Shown here: one piece after another, positions 57,122 through 64,000 of the stretch | How the letters are laid out: each line of letters starts with the position of its first letter | Position numbering within the stretch: the first letter of the stretch is position 1 | NCBI GenBank assembly: GCA_025361485.1 | Contig: JANYLA010000074.1 | Location: forward strand, 19,948 to 83,947 | Direction: 5' to 3' | Length of the DNA: 64,000 nucleotides | Source of the DNA: Bacteroidales bacterium | GTDB taxonomy: Bacteria > Bacteroidota > Bacteroidia > Bacteroidales > Tenuifilaceae | The notes under the pieces: generated by a model | What the model saw: only the letters and a program-made list of their open reading frames with translations | The model's database searches: none | What the model was told of the DNA's origin: nothing | Made by a program: the position numbers and the translations under genes

Positions 57122-57826
57122 ATGAGATTACTCCTGATTAGCAACTCAACCAATGCTGGCGAACCCTATCTTCAGCATCCCAAGGAACAGATAATGACAT
57201 TTCTAAAAGATGTTAAAAAAGTTCTTTTTATTCCCTATGCTGCTGTTTCTTTCTCATTCGATGAATATGAACGAAAAGTTCAACAAAAATTCAGCGAAAT
57301 GGGTATTGAGGTAGAATCGATACACCATTCAAAATTTCCTAAAAAATCTGTTCAAGATGCCGAGGCAATCGTTGTTGGTGGAGGAAACACGTTTCGACTT
57401 TTAAAAATGATCCATCAATTTGATCTTATCGAAGCGGTTAGATTTAAAGTTCTTAGCGGAACGCCTTATGTTGGCTGGAGTGCAGGAGCCAATGTGGCTT
57501 GCCCAACAATTTGCACTACGAATGATATGCCGATAACCGAACCTGATAATTTCGGGGCTTTTAACCTAATAAGATTTCAAATAAATCCACATTTTCTCGA
57601 TGTAAATCCTCAGGGACATGCTGGAGAAACACGAGAGGAAAGAATTATGGAATTTCTCGAAATGGATCCATATATGTATGTTGTAGGTTTAAGAGAGGGA
57701 TCAATGATTGTATTAGAAAATGTTACCCTTTCGATTCTTGGACCAAAACCTGCAAGGATTTTCAAAAAAGGACTTCCTCCAAAAGAATACTATCCTGGTG
57801 ATGACTTAGATTTTCTCTTCGAATAA
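57122..57826 (+). CDS. pepE: Peptidase E (alpha-aspartyl dipeptidase, S51)
   Basis: MRLLLISNSTNAGEPYLQH, VVGGGNTFRLL, YVGWSAGANVACPTICTTNDMPI. Confidence 0.95.
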   Translation: MRLLLISNSTNAGEPYLQHPKEQIMTFLKDVKKVLFIPYAAVSFSFDEYERKVQQKFSEMGIEVESIHHSKFPKKSVQDAEAIVVGGGNTFRLLKMIHQFDLIEAVRFKVLSGTPYVGWSAGANVACPTICTTNDMPITEPDNFGAFNLIRFQINPHFLDVNPQGHAGETREERIMEFLEMDPYMYVVGLREGSMIVLENVTLSILGPKPARIFKKGLPPKEYYPGDDLDFLFE

Positions 57827-57843
57827 CTTGATAAAATATTTTT

Positions 57844-57872
57844 GAAGCCGAATTTAGTTCGGCTTCTTTTTT
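57844..57872 (+). terminator. Rho-independent terminator after pepE
   Basis: GAAGCCGAAtttagTTCGGCTTCTTTTTT. Confidence 0.9.
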
Positions 57873-57955
57873 AGCTTTTTGTTAACCTCGTTGTATACAA
57901 CTATTTTGTAAATTGCTGCTAATATTCTGATTAATAATTCGATATTTAAACGACC

Positions 57956-58639
57956 ATGATAAAAACAGTAGACCTAGTTAAAGTTTTTCGTACCGATGAG
58001 GTTGAAACCACTGCATTAAATAAAGTATCGCTCGAAATAAAAAGCGGTGAATTTGTTGCCATTATGGGCCCATCGGGCTGCGGAAAATCAACTCTACTTA
58101 ATATTCTTGGGCTTCTAGATAATCCATCGGATGGACAATACTTTTTTAGTGATATCGAGGTTGCAAAATACAAAGAGAAACAGCGTACCAACCTGCGCAA
58201 ATCAAACATCGGGTTCGTTTTTCAGAGCTTCAACCTGATTGATGAGCTAACCGTTTTTGAGAACGTTGAGCTTCCCTTGCTATACCAAAACGTTCCATCA
58301 TCGGAACGAAAGAAAAAAGTTGAGGCCGTTCTTGAGCGAATGAAAATCTCACATCGTCGCAATCACTTCCCTCAGCAGCTTTCAGGTGGACAACAGCAGC
58401 GTGTTGCAATCGCTCGTTCAGTCATTGCAAATCCTAAGCTAATCCTTGCCGATGAGCCCACGGGTAATCTCGACTCAGCAAATGGCGAAGAGGTTATGAA
58501 TCTCCTTTCTGAACTAAACAACGAGGGTACAACCATCGTTATGGTGACCCACTCACCCACCGATGCTGAAAAAGCTCACCGAATTATTCAACTCTTCGAT
58601 GGGCATATCGTAACTGAAAATATTAAGAAAATATTGTAG
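57956..58639 (+). CDS. ABC transporter ATP-binding protein (LolD/MacB type)
   Basis: [69 protein letters not shown]. Confidence 0.93.
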   Translation: MIKTVDLVKVFRTDEVETTALNKVSLEIKSGEFVAIMGPSGCGKSTLLNILGLLDNPSDGQYFFSDIEVAKYKEKQRTNLRKSNIGFVFQSFNLIDELTVFENVELPLLYQNVPSSERKKKVEAVLERMKISHRRNHFPQQLSGGQQQRVAIARSVIANPKLILADEPTGNLDSANGEEVMNLLSELNNEGTTIVMVTHSPTDAEKAHRIIQLFDGHIVTENIKKIL

Positions 58640-58737
58640 TTTTTTATTTTCACTATTTATAACACATAGATTATTTGATATTTAAGAGCATTCTGTCAAT
58701 ATTTTTAAATAAAAGTACCATTATTCATTTTTAGCCT

Positions 58738-58745
58738 TACCTTTG
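58738..58745 (+). promoter_or_regulatory. -7 box (TACCTTTG) for typA
   Basis: TAnnTTTG consensus about 23 nt upstream of ATG. Confidence 0.5.
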
Positions 58746-58767
58746 CAGCCCAAATTTATATACTGAA

Positions 58768-60567
58768 ATGCAAGGGATTAGAAATATTGCAATCATTGCG
58801 CACGTCGATCACGGGAAGACTACGTTAGTGGATAAGATGATTCTCATTGGCAAACTTTTTAAAGACCATGAGAGACCCGGCGAGCTGATACTCGACAGCA
58901 ATGATCTTGAGAGAGAGAGGGGTATAACCATTCTTGCTAAAAATTTATCGGTTAACTATAAGGGCGTAAAAATTAACATCATCGATACACCGGGTCACTC
59001 CGACTTTGGTGGCGAAGTGGAGCGTGTACTAAACATGGCCGATGGTGTACTCCTGCTTGTTGATGCTTTTGAGGGAACGATGCCCCAAACACGTTTTGTC
59101 CTTCAAAAAGCGCTTTCGCTTGGACTGAAGCCAATCGTAGTAATTAATAAGGTCGATAAGCCAAACTGTAGACCCGAAGAAGTACAGGAACAGGTATTCG
59201 ATTTGATGTTTAACCTTGAAGCCAGCGAGGATCAGCTAAACTTTCCTACCATATTCGGTAGCGCAAAGCAGGGTTGGATGTCCGACGATTATAAAAAGCC
59301 AGGCAACGATATCGTTCCGCTTTTTGAATGCATCCTAAAACACATTCCAGCACCAAAATCTTTAGAAGGAACGCCTCAGCTGCTCATTACCTCGCTTGAT
59401 TACTCCTCATATGTTGGACGAATAGCCATTGGCCATCTCCATCGGGGAACCCTTAAGCCTGGGCAGGTTGTAGCTTTGGCTAAACGCGATGGACGAATTA
59501 TCAAAACGAAAATAAAAGATCTACTCGTATTCGAAGGACTCGAAAAGAAAAAGGTTGATGAGGTTCACTCAGGTGATATCTGTGCATTAGTGGGTATCGA
59601 TGATTTTGATATTGGAGATACAATCTGTGATATCGAAAACCCTGAACCACTCCCAACCATTGATGTTGATGAGCCAACCATGAGTATGCTCTTCACCATT
59701 AATAATTCACCATTCTTCGGTAAAGAGGGAAAATTTGTAACATCACGACATCTAAAAGATAGGCTCGATAAGGAGCTTGAAAAAAATCTTGCTTTAAAGG
59801 TTGAACCTACCGATTCTGCCGATGCTTTTACGGTTTACGGTCGTGGAGTACTGCACCTTTCGGTTCTTATCGAAACGATGAGACGCGAGGGTTATGAACT
59901 ACAAGTTGGTCAGCCACAGGTTATCATAAAATTGGTTGGTGCCGAAAAATGTGAACCAATCGAATTTCTTGCAATCGATTTACCCGAAGAGGTTTCGGGC
60001 AAAGCCATTGAACAGGTTACAAAACGTCGAGGAAATCTTCTGTCGATGGAACGTAGGGGCGATCGAATTCACCTTGAATTTGAAATTCCCTCAAGAGGAA
60101 TTATTGGCCTCAGAAATATTCTTCTCACAGCTACAGCAGGTGAGGCAGTAATTGCACACCGAGTAAAAGGTTTTGAGCCTTACCGCGGCGAGATTGAGAT
60201 TCGCCAAAACGGATCGTTGGTTGCCATGGAGAGCGGAACATCATACGCATACGCTATTTATAAACTTCAGGATAGAGGAAAATTCTTTATCGATCAGCAC
60301 GAGGATGTATACGCCGGTCAGGTTGTTGGCGAGAATACACGTCCCGGCGACATGATTATCAACGTTACCAAATCAAAGAAGTTAACCAACATGCGTGCTT
60401 CAGGCTCCGATGAGAAAACGGCGCTTACTCCTCCAATTAAGTTTAGCCTTGAGGAAGCCCTTGAGTATATTCAGGAGGATGAGTACGTTGAGATAACCCC
60501 AAAATCGATGAGGTTAAGGAAAATTTATCTCGACGAAAACGAAAGGAAAAAAAGATCAAAGGGATAG
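58768..60567 (+). CDS. typA: Translational GTPase TypA/BipA
   Basis: IAIIAHVDHGKTTLVDKM, DSNDLERERGITILAKN, DTPGHSDFGGEVERVL, TypA C-terminal domain. Confidence 0.97.
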   Translation: MQGIRNIAIIAHVDHGKTTLVDKMILIGKLFKDHERPGELILDSNDLERERGITILAKNLSVNYKGVKINIIDTPGHSDFGGEVERVLNMADGVLLLVDAFEGTMPQTRFVLQKALSLGLKPIVVINKVDKPNCRPEEVQEQVFDLMFNLEASEDQLNFPTIFGSAKQGWMSDDYKKPGNDIVPLFECILKHIPAPKSLEGTPQLLITSLDYSSYVGRIAIGHLHRGTLKPGQVVALAKRDGRIIKTKIKDLLVFEGLEKKKVDEVHSGDICALVGIDDFDIGDTICDIENPEPLPTIDVDEPTMSMLFTINNSPFFGKEGKFVTSRHLKDRLDKELEKNLALKVEPTDSADAFTVYGRGVLHLSVLIETMRREGYELQVGQPQVIIKLVGAEKCEPIEFLAIDLPEEVSGKAIEQVTKRRGNLLSMERRGDRIHLEFEIPSRGIIGLRNILLTATAGEAVIAHRVKGFEPYRGEIEIRQNGSLVAMESGTSYAYAIYKLQDRGKFFIDQHEDVYAGQVVGENTRPGDMIINVTKSKKLTNMRASGSDEKTALTPPIKFSLEEALEYIQEDEYVEITPKSMRLRKIYLDENERKKRSKG

Positions 60568-60626
60568 TCTTTTCTTTCTCAAACCTATATAGATTTTCAA
60601 ATTCTTTGGTTTGATATTTTTTTTTT

Positions 60627-60634
60627 TACCTTTG
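60627..60634 (+). promoter_or_regulatory. -7 box (TACCTTTG) for DUF177-rpmF-plsX-fabH operon
   Basis: TTTG (60605-60608) - N18 - TACCTTTG. Confidence 0.55.
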
Positions 60635-60653
60635 CACGATATTTTTTAATACT

Positions 60654-61193
60654 GTGAGTAGCATTTTAAATACGTATTCTGTTCATTTTAAGGGGCTTAA
60701 AGTTGGCAAACATACGTTTAACTTTGAGATTGACAACAAGTTTTTTGAAGCGTTTGAAGAGGGTGAAATTAAACATGGAAAGGTAAACGTTGATGTAACG
60801 CTCAACAGGCAGAGCCTAATGCTAGATTTATTTATTTCTATCGAAGGTTTAGTTGAAGTTACATGCGATAGATGCCTTGAGGATTTTGAACTACCAATTT
60901 CATACGAGGGTTCGCTCTATGTGAAATTTGGTGAAACAAGGTCCGATGAGGGTGAAGAGATTATTATCTTATCCAATGATGATAGCGAAATCAACATCGC
61001 TCAATATATATACGAAAGTATTTGCTTAAGCTTACCCATTCAGCGATATCACGGAATGAAAGGCACTAAGAGCAAGTGCAATAAACAGATGTTGGATAAA
61101 CTAAAAAGCCTTTTGGTCAAAGAGTCAAAAAAAGAAACATCGGAGGATATCGATCCACGATGGAACAAACTTAAAGACATAGAATTAAACTAA
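60654..61193 (+). CDS. DUF177 (YceD-like) protein
   Basis: LFISIEGLVEVTCDRCLEDFELPI, position directly 5' of rpmF; GTG start. Confidence 0.9.
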   Translation: MSSILNTYSVHFKGLKVGKHTFNFEIDNKFFEAFEEGEIKHGKVNVDVTLNRQSLMLDLFISIEGLVEVTCDRCLEDFELPISYEGSLYVKFGETRSDEGEEIIILSNDDSEINIAQYIYESICLSLPIQRYHGMKGTKSKCNKQMLDKLKSLLVKESKKETSEDIDPRWNKLKDIELN

Positions 61194-61217
61194 GTTTTAC
61201 AATAATAAATTACAACA

Positions 61218-61403
61218 ATGGCACATCCTAAATCGAAGATTTCTAAGCAGAGAAGAAATAAAAGAAGAACTCACGACAAAGCAGAGTTACCAACACTAGG
61301 AACTTGTTCAAACTGTAGCTCAGCTATTCAGTACCACAGAGTTTGTCCAGAGTGCGGTTTTTACCGAGGCAAACTTGCTATTGAAAAAGCAGTAAAGGCA
61401 TAA
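61218..61403 (+). CDS. rpmF: 50S ribosomal protein L32
   Basis: MAHPKSKISKQRRNKRRTHDK...CSNCSSAIQYHRVCPECGFYRG. Confidence 0.98.
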   Translation: MAHPKSKISKQRRNKRRTHDKAELPTLGTCSNCSSAIQYHRVCPECGFYRGKLAIEKAVKA

Positions 61404-61434
61404 TAAACTCCTTTTCACTTAAAAGAATCTACTT

Positions 61435-62376
61435 ATGAGAATTGGTGTAGATGCAATGGGTGGTGATTTTGCTCCTGAAGCAGTTGTTTCGGGGGCGATA
61501 CTAGCTCAAAAGCAGCTTTCCGCCGATCAAAGGATTGTTCTTTTTGGTGATGAAAACAAAATCCTTTCATTACTAAAAGAGGGTAACGCTAACCCCAACG
61601 ACTTCGATATTGTAAATAGTACCGAAGTAATTGAAATGTGCGAAAATCCGGCCAAAGCCTTTACAAAAAAACCCGATTCAAGTATAGGCAACGGGTTTAA
61701 AGCCTTGGCTACAAAACAGATTGACGGTTTTGCAAGCGCTGGCAGCACCGGAGCCATGCTCGTTGGTGCAATGTACACTGTTAAGCAGGTTACAGGAATT
61801 ATTCGCCCATCTATTGCTAGCTTTATTCCAGTTAGCGAAACAAAGCTTAACCTACTGCTCGACGTTGGGTTAAATCCCGACTGCAAGCCCGAAGTATTGT
61901 ACCAATACGGTATTCTGGGTTCGCTTTACGCAAAATTTGTTCTTGGTATCGACAATCCACGAGTTGCTTTACTGAATATTGGCGAAGAGGACGAAAAGGG
62001 CAACCTTTTAGTTAAAGCTACCTTTGAGCTGATGAAAAACAACAAGAATTTTAACTTTGTTGGAAACGTTGAAGGAAACGACCTATTTAAAGATGACAAG
62101 GCTGATGTAGTGGTGTGCGATGGATTTGTTGGGAATGTTGTTCTCAAGGAGGCCGAAGCGTTCTATCGAATTATTAAAAAACGAAAAATAGAGGATCCTT
62201 ACCTCGAGATGTTCAACGCAGAGAACTATGGTGGAACACCAATTCTTGGCGTTAACGAACCCGTTATTATTGCTCACGGATCATCTAATCCCAAGGCAAT
62301 TATGAACATGATACTTCAAACCAAAGAGGTAATCAGCTCGAACCTTTGTTTAAAAATTAAAGAAGCCTTTAATTAA
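61435..62376 (+). CDS. plsX: Phosphate acyltransferase PlsX
   Basis: MRIGVDAMGGDFAPEAVVSGA, FASAGSTGAMLVGA. Confidence 0.97.
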   Translation: MRIGVDAMGGDFAPEAVVSGAILAQKQLSADQRIVLFGDENKILSLLKEGNANPNDFDIVNSTEVIEMCENPAKAFTKKPDSSIGNGFKALATKQIDGFASAGSTGAMLVGAMYTVKQVTGIIRPSIASFIPVSETKLNLLLDVGLNPDCKPEVLYQYGILGSLYAKFVLGIDNPRVALLNIGEEDEKGNLLVKATFELMKNNKNFNFVGNVEGNDLFKDDKADVVVCDGFVGNVVLKEAEAFYRIIKKRKIEDPYLEMFNAENYGGTPILGVNEPVIIAHGSSNPKAIMNMILQTKEVISSNLCLKIKEAFN

Positions 62377-63383
62377 TGGGAAAAATTACTGCTGCAATTA
62401 CTGGTATCGCGGGTTATGCGCCCGAATATATTCTCACAAACGAAGAATTAAGCAAAATGGTCGACACCACCGATGAGTGGATCATGACCAGAATCGGTAT
62501 CAAAGAAAGAAGAATTTTAAAGGGCGAAGGACTAGGAACATCTGATATAGCCGTTCATGCGGTAAACGAATTGCTACGCAAAACCAATACCTCCCCAGAT
62601 GAAATTGATATGCTTATCTGTGGTGTAGTTACCCCTGATATGCAATTCCCTGCAACAGCCAATATTATTAGCGATAAAGCAGGAATTAAGAATGCTTTTG
62701 GGTATGATATAAATGCAGGTTGCTCAAGTTTTCTGTACGCCCTGGTTACCGCATCAAAATTTATTGAATCGGGGACTCACAAAAAGGTTATTGTTGTTGG
62801 TGCCGATAAGATGTCGTCGATTACCGATTATACCGACCGTGCTACCTGTCCAATTTTTGGCGATGGCGCCGGAGCTGTTCTTCTTGAACCGAATACCGAT
62901 GGCTTTGGAGTTATTGACTCTTTGATGAAGGTTGATGGTTCGGGTCGTAAACATCTTCATCAAGTAGCCGGTGGTTCTTGCTATCCATCTTCAATAGATA
63001 CGGTTACAAAACGTCAGCACTTTATTTACCAAGAAGGACAGCCTGTATTCAAAGCAGCCGTTTCTAATATGGCCGATACCGCGGTTGAGATGATGAAAAG
63101 GAATAATCTTACCCCCGAAAACCTTGCTTGGCTTGTTCCACATCAGGCGAATATGAGAATTATTGATGCCACTGGAAATAGAATGTGTCTTCCTAAGGAA
63201 AAGGTGATGATTAATATCCAAAAATACGGAAACACAACTAGTGCAACCATTCCATTGTGCTTGTGGGAGTGGGAACCAAAACTTCGCAAAGGAGATAATA
63301 TTATTATTGCAACCTTTGGAGCAGGATTCACCTGGGGAGCATCATACATCAAGTGGGCTTACGATGGCGATAAAGTGAAATAA
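62376..63383 (+). CDS. fabH: Beta-ketoacyl-ACP synthase III
   Basis: DEWIMTRIGIKERR, FGYDINAGCSSFLYAL (Cys), LVPHQANMRIIDA (His), YGNTTSATIPL (Asn). Confidence 0.97.
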   Translation: MGKITAAITGIAGYAPEYILTNEELSKMVDTTDEWIMTRIGIKERRILKGEGLGTSDIAVHAVNELLRKTNTSPDEIDMLICGVVTPDMQFPATANIISDKAGIKNAFGYDINAGCSSFLYALVTASKFIESGTHKKVIVVGADKMSSITDYTDRATCPIFGDGAGAVLLEPNTDGFGVIDSLMKVDGSGRKHLHQVAGGSCYPSSIDTVTKRQHFIYQEGQPVFKAAVSNMADTAVEMMKRNNLTPENLAWLVPHQANMRIIDATGNRMCLPKEKVMINIQKYGNTTSATIPLCLWEWEPKLRKGDNIIIATFGAGFTWGASYIKWAYDGDKVK

Positions 63384-63393
63384 TTTCAATCAA

Positions 63394-63586
63394 AATATTT
63401 ACCGCAGAGACGCGGAGGACACAGAATAAAATCTTGGTTCTCCGCATTTTGATTTTAGTGAACCTTGGTTTTAAGCCCTGACAGGGTTAGTACCAGAAAA
63501 GCAAGAGTTCCGATCTTTTTAAAAAGATCGGAACTCTATAAAAGGCTAGTTTTTCTGCGCCCTATGCGCCACAGCGGCTAAATATT
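63394..63586. repeat. Palindrome-rich repeat with imperfect inverted ends (AATATTTA(g)CCGC...)
   Basis: Left AATATTTACCGCAGAGACGCGGAGGACACAGA vs right (reverse complement) AATATTTAGCCGCTGTGGCGCATAGGGCGCAGA; internal CCCTGaCAGGG and a 34-bp perfect palindrome. Confidence 0.5.
63504..63537. repeat. 34-bp perfect palindrome
   Basis: AGAGTTCCGATCTTTTT/AAAAAGATCGGAACTCT. Confidence 0.9.
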
Positions 63587-63866
63587 AGTACTTCACAATT
63601 CTAATCGTACTTCTAAAATCATCTCCTTTTACAATAACAAAGTAAACACCCGATTTTAGCATGGTAATGTCTACGGGTTGCTTTCCTCCACTATAAGGTA
63701 TTTTTAGCATGGTTTCACCAATGATGTTAGATATTGTGATGTGGTTTGCCGACGATTTATTTGCCTCAACGCAAATCGAATTTTTTGCGGGATTTGGGTA
63801 AATCTTTACCTTGGCATTTATATTCTCACCATCAATTCCTGTACTTGGAGATACATTAAAAATAAA
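63585..63866 (-). pseudogene. C-terminal fragment of a T9SS-secreted protein (type A sorting domain)
   Basis: Minus-strand translation VSPSTGIDGENINAKVKIYPNPAKNSICVEANKSSANHITISNIIGETMLKIPYSGGKQPVDITMLKSGVYFVIVKGDDFRSTIRIVKY*, preceded in frame by TAG at 63867-63869. Confidence 0.75.
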
Positions 63867-63867
63867 C

Positions 63868-63893
63868 TACCTCGCAGCAGAGCTGACGAGGTA
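63868..63893. repeat. Subterminal hairpin abutting transposase stop codon
   Basis: TACCTCG-CAGC-aga-GCTG-a-CGAGGTA, one-nt bulge. Confidence 0.75.
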
Positions 63894-64000
63894 TTAAAAC
63901 AATGACAATTGCTGATTATGTATCTTTTTATATTCATTTTCTCGACCTTGAGATTTTACGTATGCTTTTATTATAGATTCATTACCATGCTTTCCAACCG
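63894..64000 (-). mobile_element. Partial IS200/IS605-like Y1 (HUH) transposase, C-terminus only
   Basis: Minus-strand ...VGKHGNESIIKAYVKSQGRENEYKKIHNQQLSLF*; YxxxQ (AYVKSQ) fits the alpha-D catalytic Tyr/Gln spacing of TnpA, and a hairpin follows immediately. Rest lies beyond window edge. Confidence 0.6.

Overview
This 64-kb window comes from a Bacteroidota-type chromosome: TAnnTTTG -7 boxes, T9SS sorting domains, and PspC/PadR, TPR and hybrid-histidine-kinase genes. Most of it is housekeeping or signalling: hemW, tsaB, efp, tyrS, polA, plsX, fabH, typA, rpmF, dtd, tRNA-Gln(TTG), tRNA-Arg(CCT), several hybrid kinases and a gingipain-like C25 protease. The standout is a compact minus-strand bacterial microcompartment (BMC) operon at about 37.2-43.2 kb. 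It encodes 2 near-identical BMC-H, 2 different BMC-T (a gated double-stacking type and a single-layer type), 4 divergent EutN/CcmL pentamers, a CoA-acylating aldehyde dehydrogenase, an RpiB-like isomerase whose catalytic Cys is replaced by Asp, and a DeoC aldolase. DeoC and AldDH carry N-terminal encapsulation-like helices. No phosphotransacylase, alcohol dehydrogenase or sugar kinase is visible nearby. It looks like the 'sugar-phosphate utilising' (SPU) BMC class, whose true substrate I believe is unproven. Next to it is a lysine-2,3-aminomutase-family gene followed by two ATP-grasp (Ddl-like) ligases, a GNAT acetyltransferase and an Lrp regulator, a possible uncharacterised beta-amino-acid/peptide pathway. 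Other points of interest: a TPR protein with an apparently dead SpoIIE-like phosphatase domain, an output-less Cache-HAMP-GAF-PAS receptor, a minimal ABC pair, MITE-like repeats, and a T9SS gene fragment apparently cut by an IS200/IS605-like element at the right edge. All calls come from reading the sequence; no database searches were run.
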